A program made the translations under genes and the position numbers. A stretch of 64,000 nt of DNA, taken from contig NZ_BJWY01000018.1 in NCBI RefSeq assembly GCF_007990715.1, positions 1-64,000 on the forward strand, in the 5' to 3' direction. The notes under the pieces are model-generated. The model worked only from the letters and a program-made list of their open reading frames with translations, searched no databases and had not been told where the DNA came from. Of the stretch, positions 46,525 through 58,057 are shown piece after piece. Numbering within the stretch: the stretch's first letter is position 1; every line of letters starts with the position of its first letter. Source of the DNA: Nocardia seriolae NBRC 15557 (GTDB lineage Bacteria > Actinomycetota > Actinomycetes > Mycobacteriales > Mycobacteriaceae).

Positions 46525-47400
46525 ATGGCATGGAAGCCCAGCGAAATCTCGAACCAGTCCGGTCGCACCTTCGTGATCACCGGCGCCAATGGCGGGCTCG
46601 GCGAGCAGACCACCAAGGTGCTCGCGGGCAAGGGCGCCACCGTCATCATGGCCTGCCGCAATGCCGCCAAGGCGCAGGAGGTGGCCGACCGCATCGACGG
46701 TGACGTGCGGGTGGCGGCGCTGGACCTGGCCGACCTCGCCTCGGTGCGGCAATTCGCGGACAGCCAGGGCGAATTCGACGTCCTCATCAATAACGCGGGC
46801 CTGATGAACATTCCGTTCTCGCGCACCAAGGACGGGTTCGAAACCCAGTGGGGCGTCAACCATCTCGGCCATTTCGCGCTGACCGGGCTGCTGCTGGACA
46901 AGATCGGTGACCGGGTGGTCACCCTGGCTTCCATCGCCCACAAGCAGACCCCGAAGCTGTGGATCGACGACCTCAACTACGAGAATCGCCGCTACCAGCG
47001 CAATCTCGCCTACGCCCAGTCCAAGCTGTCCAACCTCATGTTCGCGCGCGAGCTCGAGCACCGGCTCGAGGCGGCCGGTTCCACCAAGCGCTCCTACGCC
47101 GTGCACCCCGGCGTCTCGGCCACCGACCTGTTCGCCCGCACCGAAACCCCCCTCGACAAAATCTCCAAGCCGTTCATCCGGATCGTCGGCCAGTCGCCCT
47201 TCCACGCCGCCTACTCCTCGCTGTTCGCGGCCACCGAACCCGACGCGGACCCGAACATCTACTGGGGTCCGACCCGCTTCTTCGGCAGCCAGGGCCCGGT
47301 CGAGGCGTCGCCGTCGAGCAAGATTTCGCGGGATCCGGAACTGCTGCGGCGGCTCTGGGAGGAGTCCGAGCGTCTGACCGGCGTCACATACAAATTCTGA
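46525..47400 (+). CDS. Short-chain dehydrogenase/reductase (retinol-dehydrogenase-like)
   Basis: 291 residues. Cofactor motif TGANGGLG (19-26), NNAG (89-92), Ser136 in LASIAH, catalytic YAQSK (Tyr163, Lys167). The sequence AHKQTPKLWIDDLNYENRRY and the C-terminal extension resemble the RDH/protochlorophyllide-reductase-like SDR group, abundant in Mycobacteriales. Start ATG 46525 with GAGGT upstream. Followed by a 13-bp-arm hairpin. Confidence 0.88.
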   Translation: MAWKPSEISNQSGRTFVITGANGGLGEQTTKVLAGKGATVIMACRNAAKAQEVADRIDGDVRVAALDLADLASVRQFADSQGEFDVLINNAGLMNIPFSRTKDGFETQWGVNHLGHFALTGLLLDKIGDRVVTLASIAHKQTPKLWIDDLNYENRRYQRNLAYAQSKLSNLMFARELEHRLEAAGSTKRSYAVHPGVSATDLFARTETPLDKISKPFIRIVGQSPFHAAYSSLFAATEPDADPNIYWGPTRFFGSQGPVEASPSSKISRDPELLRRLWEESERLTGVTYKF

Positions 47401-47407
47401 TCGGCAG

Positions 47408-47440
47408 ACCTGCCTACTACGAGGGCCGTAGTAGGCAGGT
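47408..47440. promoter_or_regulatory. Perfect 33-bp inverted repeat between SDR and lprD-like gene
   Basis: ACCTGCCTACTAC and its exact complement flank GAGGGCC. It begins 7 bp after the SDR stop and ends 3 bp before the next start codon. It could be an SDR terminator, but the absence of a T-tract and its abutment to the GTG suggest an operator or 5' leader hairpin. The alternating TACTAC/GTAGTA core is operator-like. Confidence 0.55.
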
Positions 47441-47443
47441 ACC

Positions 47444-47911
47444 GTGGAGTCCGTGTCCGCTCCCCAACGCCGTCCGGCCCTGATTATCTTCGTGATCGTG
47501 GCCTTCCTGGCGTGCCTGGGGCTGGGCTACTGGCAGTGGACCCGGTTCGAATCGGGGGGTGGCACCTATCAGAATCTGGGCTACGCGCTGCAATGGCCGT
47601 TGTTCGCCGGGTTCGTGGTGTGGGCCTACGTCCGATTCGTGCGGCTGGAGAACGAAGCCGGGACGGACGAGAGCGCGCCGAGTCCCGAAGTCGCCGAGTC
47701 CGCGCCGACCGCCGCCCGGCCGCGCCGGCCGAAATCGGCGGCGCCGCGCGAGATCCCGGCGGGCCTGCTGCCGGAGCGACCCAGGGCGGTCCGGGACCAG
47801 GATCCGGAACTCGCCGAATACAACAGGTACCTGGCCGAATTGCACGCCCAGGACATGGACGACAAGGTCCGTGACGCCGGGCTGCACCACACCGAGAGGA
47901 GCGCCGGTTGA
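47444..47911 (+). CDS. LprD-like (Rv1343c-type) small membrane protein
   Basis: 155 residues: short basic start, one membrane helix or uncleaved signal (ALIIFVIVAFLACLGLGYWQW), a second hydrophobic segment (YALQWPLFAGFVVWAYVRF), then a hydrophilic tail with REIPAGLLPERP and DPELAEYNRYLAEL. Position and layout match Rv1343c/LprD next to a DUF3817 gene. The FLAC sequence is only an imperfect lipobox. GTG 47444 or GTG 47453 start. Overlaps the next gene by four bases. Function unknown. Confidence 0.7.
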   Translation: MESVSAPQRRPALIIFVIVAFLACLGLGYWQWTRFESGGGTYQNLGYALQWPLFAGFVVWAYVRFVRLENEAGTDESAPSPEVAESAPTAARPRRPKSAAPREIPAGLLPERPRAVRDQDPELAEYNRYLAELHAQDMDDKVRDAGLHHTERSAG

Positions 47912-48327
47912 GCACCAGCGACAACTCCCCAGCATCCCCCGTCGCCGGCGAGACCACCGTGCTGGCTCCCCGCCCGCTCGGCGCCGCCGCGCCCGAGAAG
48001 ATCCGCGGCGCACTGATCCGCTACCGCGTGCTGGCCTACATCACCGGTGTCTGGCTGCTGGTGCTGTGCGGCGAGATGATCTACAAGTACGCGATCCTCG
48101 ACGATTCCAGCACCGCACCGCACTGGCTGTTCTACATCGGCCAGGTGCACGGCATCTTCTACATGATCTACCTGGTCTTCACCATCGACCTCGGCATCAA
48201 GGCGCGCTGGAAGCCGCTCACCACGGCGCTCACCTGCCTGGCGGGCACGATCCCGTTCGCCTCCTTCGTCTTCGAGCACTACCGCACCCGCGAGGTGAAG
48301 GCCCTCACCGCCTCTCCGCGACTTTAG
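47908..48327 (+). CDS. DUF3817 membrane protein (Rv1342c-like)
   Basis: 139 residues with three hydrophobic segments (VLAYITGVWLLVLCGEMIYKY, LFYIGQVHGIFYMIYLVF, LTTALTCLAGTIPFASFVFEH), the DUF3817 pattern ending FVFEHYRTREV. TTG start overlapping the upstream stop (TTGA), hence coupled. The last residues, LTASPRL, and the stop codon lie inside a 132-bp dispersed repeat, so the native C terminus may have been replaced. Function unknown. Confidence 0.8.
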   Translation: MSTSDNSPASPVAGETTVLAPRPLGAAAPEKIRGALIRYRVLAYITGVWLLVLCGEMIYKYAILDDSSTAPHWLFYIGQVHGIFYMIYLVFTIDLGIKARWKPLTTALTCLAGTIPFASFVFEHYRTREVKALTASPRL

Positions 48328-48439
48328 CGGGCGGCTCAGGAGCCGTTGACTCTCGTGCACCCGTGCCGACGGTCAAGTGCCGAAACAATTTTGGACGTAC
48401 CCGGGGAGTTACCCCGGACGGCACGAAATCACTTGTCGC
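48308..48439 (-). repeat. Dispersed repeat 1, copy 1
   Basis: Read on the minus strand, this 132-bp segment aligns with 50751-50881 (plus strand) at about 80 percent identity by eye with one indel. Conserved blocks include GATTTCGTG, CGGGGTAACTC, CACGGGTGC, GTCAACGG, AGCCGCCCGCT and CGGAGAGGCGG. It includes the last codons of the DUF3817 gene. CCGGGG-TAACT-CCCCGG can form a small hairpin. No transposase is nearby. Confidence 0.75.
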
Positions 48440-48503
48440 GCACTCGATCGAGAGACAAGCGAACAGCCGCAAGGGGTTCGGGGTTCCGCCTCGAACCCCT
48501 TTC

Positions 48504-48700
48504 TCATGCCAGCAGTTCTCGGACGACGGCGTCGGTCCACCAGTGCTGGACCCGGTCCGGGGACCAGCCGCGCTCGGTGGTGAGGGTGGTGTAGGTGTCG
48601 ATATTGCACAGGGCCGCACAGAGATCCACGGCGGTGGGGATATCGAGTCCAGGACGCAGGGCACCGTCGGGCCAGGTCTCGAAGACCCGAGCGTCCACGC
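48504..48700 (-). pseudogene. 3' fragment of a TetR-family regulator
   Basis: About 65 codons ending at a TGA read RVFETWPDGALRPGLDI, AALCNIDTYTTLTTERGW, SPDRVQHWWTDAVVRELLA: the C-terminal ligand domain of a TetR regulator. The N-terminal helix-turn-helix is missing; upstream of about 48700 the sequence switches to a membrane protein on the other strand. It is probably non-functional. Confidence 0.65.
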
Positions 48701-48704
48701 GGCG

Positions 48705-49154
48705 GTGCACGACTCCGAGCGGGCCGACGGCACCGCCTGGTCGCTGGTCGGCCTGGCCGGATTGATCATGCAGACCGTCACCTTCGCGGCGGTCACCGGG
48801 ATTCGCTTCACACTCACCGCGATTCCGGATCACGGCGGACCGGTCGCGGCCGGACTCTGGACGCTGCACAATGCCCTGTTCATCGGCAATGGCGTGTTCC
48901 TGACCCTCGCCCTGCTCGGGCTGTCGGTCGCGGGCCGCCGCGCCGGTCTGCTGGCGCGATGGCATGCGAACCTCGGATTCACCTCTGCTGCAGTCCTTTT
49001 CGCGTGGTCGGCCGCGGCGCCGATGCAGCTCGAGCACCGCAGCCCGCTGGGCCTGATCGGACTCGTCGGCTGGCTGCTGTGGGTGGTCTGGGTCGCCACC
49101 TACGGCGTCACCCTGATTCGCCTGCGCCCCGGCGTGATCCCGGTCGCCGCCTGA
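48705..49154 (+). CDS. Small four-helix membrane protein, possibly 5'-truncated
   Basis: Up to 149 residues from an in-frame GTG at 48705 without a ribosome site (the next start is ATG 48768). Four hydrophobic segments: SLVGLAGLIMQTVTFAAV, LWTLHNALFIGNGVFLTLAL, LGFTSAAVLFAWSAAAP and LGLIGLVGWLLWVVWVATYG. The 5' end abuts the broken TetR fragment head to head, suggesting that one deletion removed both starts. Family not identified. Confidence 0.5.
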   Translation: MHDSERADGTAWSLVGLAGLIMQTVTFAAVTGIRFTLTAIPDHGGPVAAGLWTLHNALFIGNGVFLTLALLGLSVAGRRAGLLARWHANLGFTSAAVLFAWSAAAPMQLEHRSPLGLIGLVGWLLWVVWVATYGVTLIRLRPGVIPVAA

Positions 49155-49198
49155 TCCACCGTCACCGCCTGATCGCCGAGGGGTCGATCCGGCGGCGG

Positions 49199-49232
49199 GC
49201 CCGGCCCGCCCTGGAAGTCGCCCGGGCCGGGC
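49199..49232. terminator. GC-rich hairpin
   Basis: GCCCGGCCCG and CGGGCCGGGC, 10-bp arms with a 14-nt loop, 45 bp after the membrane-protein stop and in the convergent gap to rdgB. Confidence 0.5.
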
Positions 49233-49250
49233 GGGGGGCTCAGGGCGGGA

Positions 49251-49290
49251 TGCCATGGCCGACCGCTGAGATCAGCAGACGGCCATGGCA
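49251..49290. terminator. Hairpin before the rdgB stop
   Basis: TGCCATGGCCG and CGGCCATGGCA, perfect 11-bp arms around an 18-nt loop, 21 bp past the rdgB stop on the minus strand. Probably the terminator of the rph-rdgB transcript. Confidence 0.5.
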
Positions 49291-49311
49291 ATTCCCGTCG
49301 AGGCAGCCAGT

Positions 49312-49916
49312 TCAGTCGGCCGAGAGGGCCGCCAGGGCCGGGAGGAGTTGGCGCAGGGCGCGGCCGCGGTGCGAGGCGGCGTCCTTCTCGGCCGGGGTGA
49401 GCTGGGCGGAGGAGACTTCGCCGCCGTCGGGGAAGAACAGCGGGTCGTAGCCGAAACCGCCGTCGCCCACCGGCTTGCGACCGATGACGCCCGGCCATTC
49501 GCCGCGCACGACCTCCTCGACGCCGTCGGCGACCAGGGCGCAGGCGGAGACGAAGCGGGCGCCGCGGCGCTCGTCGGGGACGTCGCCGAGCTGGGCCAGC
49601 AGCAGGGTGTTGTTGGCCTCGTCATTGCCGTGCGCGCCCGACCAGCGCGCCGAGAGCACGCCGGGCATGCCGTTGAGCGCGTCCACCGACAGGCCGGAAT
49701 CGTCGGCGACGCAGGGCAATCCGGTGGCGGCGAAACCGTCGCGGGCCTTGGCCAGGGCATTGCCCTCGAAGTCGGGGGCCGTCTCGGGGGCCTCGTCGTA
49801 GGGCGGGACGTCGTTCAGGCCGACGATCTCGATGCCCGCGATCCCGGCCTCGGCCAGGATGCGGCGCAGCTCGTTCAGCTTCTTGGCATTGCGGCTGGCG
49901 ACCAGGACGCGGCGGG

Positions 49917-49920
<4 letters not shown>
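49312..49920 (-). CDS. rdgB: dITP/XTP pyrophosphatase (RdgB/HAM1)
   Basis: Removes non-canonical purine nucleotides by hydrolysis to monophosphate and PPi. 202 residues with the family motifs [52 protein letters not shown] and [12 protein letters not shown] 49920 overlaps the rph stop (ATGA), so translation is coupled. Same pairing as Rv1340-Rv1341 of M. tuberculosis. Confidence 0.95.
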
Positions 49921-50687
<767 letters not shown>

Positions 50688-50750
50688 GGCCCACAGCCTA
50701 GTGGCCAGTCATCGGCCCGTGTTCACGGCTCCCCGACACTTCTGAGGTCG

Positions 50751-50881
50751 GCGACAGCTGATTTCGTGACGGTCGGGGTAACTCACCGGGTACGCCCAGA
50801 ATCGGTTCGACACTCGACCGCAGGCACGGGTGCGAAACAGTCAACGGTAATCAGCCGCCCGCTGAAGTCCCGGAGAGGCGG
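50751..50881 (+). repeat. Dispersed repeat 1, copy 2
   Basis: 131 bp aligning with the minus strand of 48308-48439. In both copies the same end (CCGCCCGCT to GAGAGGCGG) abuts the 3' end of an oppositely oriented gene: here it ends ten bases before the stop of the metallo-hydrolase. The two copies are inverted relative to each other and enclose the TetR fragment, the membrane gene, rdgB and rph. Confidence 0.75.
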
Positions 50882-50891
50882 GGGAGCCGGC

Positions 50892-51656
50892 TCAGATGTC
50901 GAAAACTTCGCCGGGCGAGACCGCGTGGACCGGGCCGGAGAAGACGGCCTTGGCTTCGGCGATGACGTCTTCGCGGGAGGTCCACGGGGGGATGTGGGCG
51001 AGCAGGAGTTCGCCGACGCCCGCCTGGGCGGCGATCAAGCCCGCCTCGTGGCCCGAGAGGTGGATGCCCGGGGGCCGGTTGGCGGGGTCGTGGGTCCAGG
51101 AGGCTTCGGAGAGGAGAACGTCTGCGCCGCTGGCCAACTCGAAGACGTCGTCGCACAGGGCGGTGTCGCCGGTGTAGACGAAGGTGCGGCCGGCGGCGGT
51201 CTCGATGCGCAGGCCGTAGGACTCCGGCGGGTGGTACATGCGGCGGGCCTCGACGGTGTGGCCGGGGCCGAAGGTGGTGGGGACGCCCGCCTGCCAGACG
51301 CGCATGTCGATGACGTCGGACCAGTCGTCGGTCTCGCCGCCGATCTCCGCGGAGGCATTGCCGATGCGCAGCGAGGTGTCGGTCGGGCCGTAGACGACGG
51401 CCTTACCGGTGGGCGGGTTCGGGTGGTAGCGCCGCCACACCAGCAGGCCCGGCAGATCCAGGCAGTGGTCGGCGTGCAGATGGGTGAGGAAGATGTCGAC
51501 CTCGCCCGGATCCAGGTGGCGCTGCAGCGCGCCCAGCACGCCGGGACCGAAATCGATGACTGTCGGTGTCATATCCGGGCCGGTCAACAGGTAACCCGAC
51601 GCCGGGGAATCCGGGCCGGACACGCTGCCCGAGCACCCGATCACGGTGAGGCGCAT
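50892..51656 (-). CDS. Metallo-beta-lactamase-fold hydrolase (Rv1339-like)
   Basis: 254 residues. HLHADHCLD is the metal-binding HxHxDH motif; YTGDTALCDD and SGHEAGLIAAQAGVGELLLAHIPP complete an RNase Z/cyclic-nucleotide phosphodiesterase-like site. Rv1339, the M. tuberculosis counterpart in the same gene order, has been linked to cyclic AMP hydrolysis. ATG 51656 begins MRLTVIGCSGSVSGPDSPASGYLL. In M. tuberculosis murI lies immediately upstream; here only 69 bp separate it from the rhomboid gene. Confidence 0.88.
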   Translation of the reverse strand: MRLTVIGCSGSVSGPDSPASGYLLTGPDMTPTVIDFGPGVLGALQRHLDPGEVDIFLTHLHADHCLDLPGLLVWRRYHPNPPTGKAVVYGPTDTSLRIGNASAEIGGETDDWSDVIDMRVWQAGVPTTFGPGHTVEARRMYHPPESYGLRIETAAGRTFVYTGDTALCDDVFELASGADVLLSEASWTHDPANRPPGIHLSGHEAGLIAAQAGVGELLLAHIPPWTSREDVIAEAKAVFSGPVHAVSPGEVFDI

Positions 51657-51725
51657 TCCCCCATGCTGCCACGCTGCATTCTCACTCAACGGAGGGATCC
51701 CCCAAATCGCCGACCGCGACCAGCG

Positions 51726-52439
51726 TCACCCCTGCGACGCGAGACGGCCGGCGTCAGACCCGCGACGATGACGACGTTCATTCGATGAGAGTACCCACCC
51801 GGCAACCACTCCACCTACCGCCCCGAAAAGATGGCCTTGCCAAGAGATTTCCGGGTTACTGGGCAGGACGCCCCAGAGAATGGACCCGTAGAGCACCAGC
51901 ACCACCAGCCCGACCGCGATCTGCAACACATTCCGCGAGAACCAGCCCCAGCAGATCAGATATGTGAGCCAGCCGAACACCAGCACCGAGGCGCCCACCG
52001 AAACGCTGTGCGGCGGCGCGGTCAGCCACTGCCCGAGCCCCGCGATCACCCAGATGATGGCGGTGGCGGTGAGCCCGCGCCCGATCCCGGTCAGCAGTGT
52101 CAGCAGGCCGAGCACGAGCACCGGCAGCGTGTTCCCGAACAGATGCCCCCAATTGGCGTGCAGCACAGGCGCGAACAGGATCCCGACCAGCCCCTCCTCG
52201 CTGCGCGGCCGCACCCCGGCACCGTCCAGCGCGTTATCGGTGACGCTGTTGACGCCCTCCACCCCATACAGCAATGCCGTGAATCCCAACGTCAACGCAA
52301 TAGCCCGCTGCCACAGCAACTTCAGTGCACCATTCCCGCCCGAAGCCACCGCACCCCCGGCCGGTTTCGCCAATTGCCCCCGCAGCCGCGCGATCCGATC
52401 CGGATCGAACGACGACCCCACACCGCCACCGCCGCTCAT
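51726..52439 (-). CDS. Rhomboid-family intramembrane serine protease (Rv1337-like)
   Basis: 237 residues, six hydrophobic segments. HANWGHLFGNTLPVLVLG is the conserved first rhomboid motif, GASVLVFGW contains the catalytic Ser, and GHLFGAVGGVVAGW the catalytic His. The glycine-rich N terminus is cytoplasmic. Placed as in M. tuberculosis between cysM and the Rv1339-like gene, but without murI. Substrate unknown. Confidence 0.85.
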   Translation of the reverse strand: MSGGGGVGSSFDPDRIARLRGQLAKPAGGAVASGGNGALKLLWQRAIALTLGFTALLYGVEGVNSVTDNALDGAGVRPRSEEGLVGILFAPVLHANWGHLFGNTLPVLVLGLLTLLTGIGRGLTATAIIWVIAGLGQWLTAPPHSVSVGASVLVFGWLTYLICWGWFSRNVLQIAVGLVVLVLYGSILWGVLPSNPEISWQGHLFGAVGGVVAGWVLSSNERRHRRGSDAGRLASQG

Positions 52440-52612
52440 AGCAAGACCTCCTAGCCCACCCTGCCCCGAGCCTACCGCCGGTGCGCACCCGCCCGCCTCG
52501 GGGAAATCCCGGACCCGCGAACTCGGAGGTCGCGAGCGACCGGCCCGAGTTCCGCACCGGTCCGGTGTGGATCCACTCGTCGTTCCGGCGTGTCGGCAGG
52601 GCGGGAATGACG

Positions 52613-52643
52613 CGCGCCCGCTGCGTTCGGCGCAGCGGGCGCG
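52613..52643 (-). terminator. Hairpin terminator after cysM
   Basis: CGCGCCCGCTGCG-TTCGG-CGCAGCGGGCGCG: 13-bp arms and a 5-nt loop, starting 20 bp after the cysM stop. Likely ends the mec-cysO-cysM transcript. Confidence 0.75.
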
Positions 52644-52662
52644 GGCGTTCGGCGGGCTCGGG

Positions 52663-53946
<1,284 letters not shown>

Positions 53947-53962
53947 TCAGGGGAATTCAGGC

Positions 53963-54394
53963 TCAGGCGGATTCGATGCCGAGGTAGGCGGCGACGATCT
54001 CGACGGGTTCCTCGGTGACCACGCCCTCGAGGATCCGGTAGCTGCGCAGCTCGTGCTGCTGCGGGTCGCGGGTGGAGACCAGCACGTAGTGGGCATTGGG
54101 CTCGGAGGCGAAGGAGATGTCGGTGCGGCTCGGGTACGCCTCGGTCGCGGTGTGCGAGTGGTAGATCACCACCGGCTCCTCGTCGGCGGCATCCATTTCC
54201 CGCCACAGCCGCAGCTGCTCGCCCGAATCGAATTCGTAGAAGGTGGGCGAGCGCGCGGCATTGATCATGGGGATGAAGCGCTCGGGGCGGTCGGAGCCCT
54301 CGGGACCGGCGATGACACCGCACGCCTCGTCGGGGTGGTCGGCGCGCGCGTGCGCGACCATCGCCTCCACGAGGTCTGCCCTGATCATCAGCAC
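53963..54394 (-). CDS. mec: JAMM/Mov34 metalloprotease Mec (CysO-cysteine peptidase)
   Basis: 143-residue JAB1/MPN+ zinc peptidase. Glu23 in DEACGV and the JAMM motif HSHTATEAYPSRTD (His79, His81, Ser89, Asp92) are intact. In M. tuberculosis Mec+ releases cysteine from the CysO-cysteine adduct. Because this CysO has residues after GlyGly, Mec may also mature the precursor, as related JAMM enzymes do. GTG 54394 has GGAAGG eight bases upstream; ATG 54388 is an alternative. Confidence 0.93.
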   Translation of the reverse strand: MLMIRADLVEAMVAHARADHPDEACGVIAGPEGSDRPERFIPMINAARSPTFYEFDSGEQLRLWREMDAADEEPVVIYHSHTATEAYPSRTDISFASEPNAHYVLVSTRDPQQHELRSYRILEGVVTEEPVEIVAAYLGIESA

Positions 54395-54488
54395 GGTCGC
54401 ATCCTTCCGCTCACCACGACCCCGGCCGAACGGCCGAAACGCTGTCGTCAACAAGCTGAGAATATGCGGCTATTCCCGGTGGATCCGC

Positions 54489-55553
<1,065 letters not shown>

Positions 55554-55602
55554 GGCCACTCCTCCTGGGTGATGACGGGGTCGGGAAGCCGGCGAGGGCG
55601 AG

Positions 55603-56205
55603 CTAGGGCGCGAGCGCCTGGATCAGCGAGTCCTGCATCCAGGTGAGCCAGTGGTAAACCTCGAGGCTCGGCCCGCGCGGATCGTCATCGGGAAAGTGAT
55701 CGGGCGTGTCGGGGGTGATCTCGAGGGCCGTGCCCAGGGCCAGGCGCACATCGTTGAGCGCGGTCAGCCAGGCGTCGGCCTGTTCGGGCGAGATGACGAT
55801 CTTGCCGCCCTGCAGCGGCAGGGTTTCCAGCACCACCAGCCCGGCGGCCACCTTGGTCTCGATGATCTCCGGCTCGTGCAGGCTGCGCAGCGCGCTGTTG
55901 AGACCCGCGCGCTCGGCATCGGGGGAACCGGGTTCGGGGCGATGGAAGTCCGGCAGCAGCCGGGCCAGGCGCGGATCATCGGGCGGGGTGGTGTTGCCCG
56001 TCTGTAGCCCGGTAAGGGCGGCCAGTTCGTCCTCGGGGGCCGAGCGGGCGCGATCGGTGAGCAGTCCGGTGACCGCCCCGACCAGCGAGCGCAGCACGTC
56101 CGCCTCGTGAGCGTCCATTTCCGAACGCAGTTTCAGCCCGCCCAGGGAGTTCTTTCTGCTCCACTTCCGCACGGGGTAACCGTAGTCGTCGCGGTCAGTC
56201 GTCAC
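55603..56205 (-). CDS. DUF2017 protein (Rv1332-like)
   Basis: 200 residues: [86 protein letters not shown]. This is the DUF2017 family, always found beside clpS in Actinobacteria and annotated in M. tuberculosis as a transcriptional regulator without proof. GTG start overlapping the clpS end by 11 bases. Confidence 0.85.
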   Translation of the reverse strand: MTTDRDDYGYPVRKWSRKNSLGGLKLRSEMDAHEADVLRSLVGAVTGLLTDRARSAPEDELAALTGLQTGNTTPPDDPRLARLLPDFHRPEPGSPDAERAGLNSALRSLHEPEIIETKVAAGLVVLETLPLQGGKIVISPEQADAWLTALNDVRLALGTALEITPDTPDHFPDDDPRGPSLEVYHWLTWMQDSLIQALAP

Positions 56206-56494
56206 GTTGCATGGTGGCCCATAGCCCCGCCGCGTGCAGCCGCTGTACGTCGTGTTCCATCTTGTCGCGGGAGCCGGCGGACACCACGGCCTTGCCCTCG
56301 TTGTGCACCTTCAGCATGAGCTCGGTTGCCTTGCCTTTGCTGTAGCCGAACAGCTTCTGGAAGATGTAGGTCACGTAGTGCATGAGGTTGACCGGATCGT
56401 CCCAAACGACGGTGACCCAGGGCCGATCCTCGGCTTCCAGAATCTCGGAGTATTCGATGGCCTCCGGTGTCGCCTGTGCCGCCGACAAAGTCAC
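56195..56494 (-). CDS. clpS: ClpS, ClpAP/ClpCP N-degron adaptor
   Basis: 99 residues from GTG 56494, close to M. tuberculosis ClpS (101). [49 protein letters not shown] contains the N-degron pocket (DDPVN, Met-His, and the VHNEGKA helix). It delivers proteins with bulky N-terminal residues to the ClpCP protease. The frame is open upstream to 56599, and ATG 56551 is a possible longer start, but the extra sequence does not look protein-like. First gene of clpS-DUF2017. Confidence 0.88.
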   Translation of the reverse strand: MTLSAAQATPEAIEYSEILEAEDRPWVTVVWDDPVNLMHYVTYIFQKLFGYSKGKATELMLKVHNEGKAVVSAGSRDKMEHDVQRLHAAGLWATMQRDD

Positions 56495-56623
56495 GTTCCC
56501 GGCGGCCGGACCGCCAGCGACCCGGACAACGTCGTGATTACACAGACCCATAACAACCAGGGTACGACCTGACATCACCGAAACAACAGCTGTATCCAAT
56601 TGCCCTCCGCTTCGCTCCGGGCG

Positions 56624-56715
56624 GGTTCGCGGCCCTGTTACCTCGGCCTTCCCTCCTCCACTCCTCCGCTTCGCTCCCCCGCTCCGTCAGTCCAGGCCGA
56701 GGCGGGCCGCGAACT
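56624..56715 (-). repeat. Covarying hairpin element, copy A
   Basis: Read on the minus strand: arm GTTCGCGGCCC plus CCTCGGCCT, a G-rich loop starting GGACTGACGGAGC, then AGGCCGAGG, a five-base bulge TAACA, and GGGCCGCGAAC. 11-bp and 9-bp helices. It lies in the clpS-pncB divergent region, ending 28 bp before the pncB start. Inverted copy B at 59014-59115 has the same architecture with compensated differences. Confidence 0.72.
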
Positions 56716-56743
56716 TCCAGTACCTGCGTCCTAGAGTGAACTC

Positions 56744-58057
56744 GTGATGATCGCCGACGGACTGACCAGTACCGCTCTGCTCACCGACCAGTACGAGCTC
56801 ACCATGCTCGCGGCGGCGCTGGCCGACGGTTCGGCCCAGCGGCAGTGCACCTTCGAGGTATTCGCCCGCAGATTGCCGCACGGTCGCAGGTACGGTGTGG
56901 TCGCCGGGACCGGGCGATTGCTCACGGCGCTGAGCGCATTCCGTTTCGGCGCACCGGAACTGGCGATCGCCGCGAAGTTCCTGGACGCGCGCACCCTGGA
57001 ATGGTTGCGCGACTATCGATTCGGCGGCGAGATCGACGGCTACCGCGAGGGTGAGCTGTATTTCCCCGGCTCCCCCATCCTCACCGTGCGCGGCACCTTC
57101 GCCGAATGCGTGCTGCTGGAAACCCTGATCCTGTCGATCTACAACCACGACAGCGCCATCGCCGCCGCGGCCGCGCGCATGGTGAGCGCCGCCGGCGGCC
57201 GCCGCATGATCGAAATGGGCTCGCGCCGAACGCGCGAACTGGCCGCCCCGGCCAGCGCCCGCGCCGCCTACCTGGCCGGATTCGACGCCACCTCCAATCT
57301 GGAGGCCGCCCGCAGCTTCGGCGTGCCCAGCGCGGGCACCAGCGCGCACGCCTTCACCCTGCTGCACTCCGGCGCGGACGGCGCGCACGAGGCGGCCGCC
57401 TTCCGCAGCCAGATCGAGGCGCTGGGCATCGGCACCACGCTGCTGGTGGACACCTTCGACATCACCCGCGGCGTGGCCACCGCCATCGAGGTGGCCGGGC
57501 CCGAATTGGGCGGCGTGCGCATCGATTCCGGTGATCTGGGCGTGCTGGCCCGGCAGGTGCGCGAGCAGCTGGACGCCCTGGGCGCGATCCGCACCCACAT
57601 CGTGGTCTCCGGCGACCTGGACGAATACGCCATCGCCGCGCTGCGCGCCGAGCCGGTGGACGTCTACGGCGTCGGCACCTCACTGGTCGTCGGCTCCGGC
57701 GCGCCGACCGCGGGCATGGTCTACAAGCTGGTCGAGGTGGAGGGCGTTCCGGTGGCCAAGCGCAGCTCCCACAAGGAGTCTCGCGGCGGCACCAAGCGCG
57801 CGATCCGGCTGGTCCGCCGCACCGGCACGATGGTCGAGGAAAGCGTCTACCCCGCTTCCGCGCCGCGTCCGGAGCCCGACGGCCTCGAGATCCGGGATCT
57901 GCAGGTGCCGCTGGTGCGCAAGGGTGCGGTGGTGGCCGATCAGCCGACGCTGGCGCAGAGCCGGGAGCTGGTGGCCAAGGGGCTGGTCAGCCTGCCTTGG
58001 GAGGGTCTGAAACTGTCGGTGGGAGAGCCGGCGATTCCGACGACATTCGTGAGCTGA
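56744..58057 (+). CDS. pncB: Nicotinate phosphoribosyltransferase
   Basis: Converts nicotinate, PRPP and ATP to nicotinate mononucleotide in the Preiss-Handler pathway. 437 residues with LLTDQYELTMLAAALADGS at the N terminus, EMGSRRTRE, GTSAHAFTLL, GGVRIDSGDLGVLARQVR and VYGVGTSLVVG, typical of PncB1 (Rv1330c). GTG start. Divergent from clpS as in M. tuberculosis; pncA follows after a small convergent gene, forming a nicotinamide salvage pair. Confidence 0.94.
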   Translation: MMIADGLTSTALLTDQYELTMLAAALADGSAQRQCTFEVFARRLPHGRRYGVVAGTGRLLTALSAFRFGAPELAIAAKFLDARTLEWLRDYRFGGEIDGYREGELYFPGSPILTVRGTFAECVLLETLILSIYNHDSAIAAAAARMVSAAGGRRMIEMGSRRTRELAAPASARAAYLAGFDATSNLEAARSFGVPSAGTSAHAFTLLHSGADGAHEAAAFRSQIEALGIGTTLLVDTFDITRGVATAIEVAGPELGGVRIDSGDLGVLARQVREQLDALGAIRTHIVVSGDLDEYAIAALRAEPVDVYGVGTSLVVGSGAPTAGMVYKLVEVEGVPVAKRSSHKESRGGTKRAIRLVRRTGTMVEESVYPASAPRPEPDGLEIRDLQVPLVRKGAVVADQPTLAQSRELVAKGLVSLPWEGLKLSVGEPAIPTTFVS

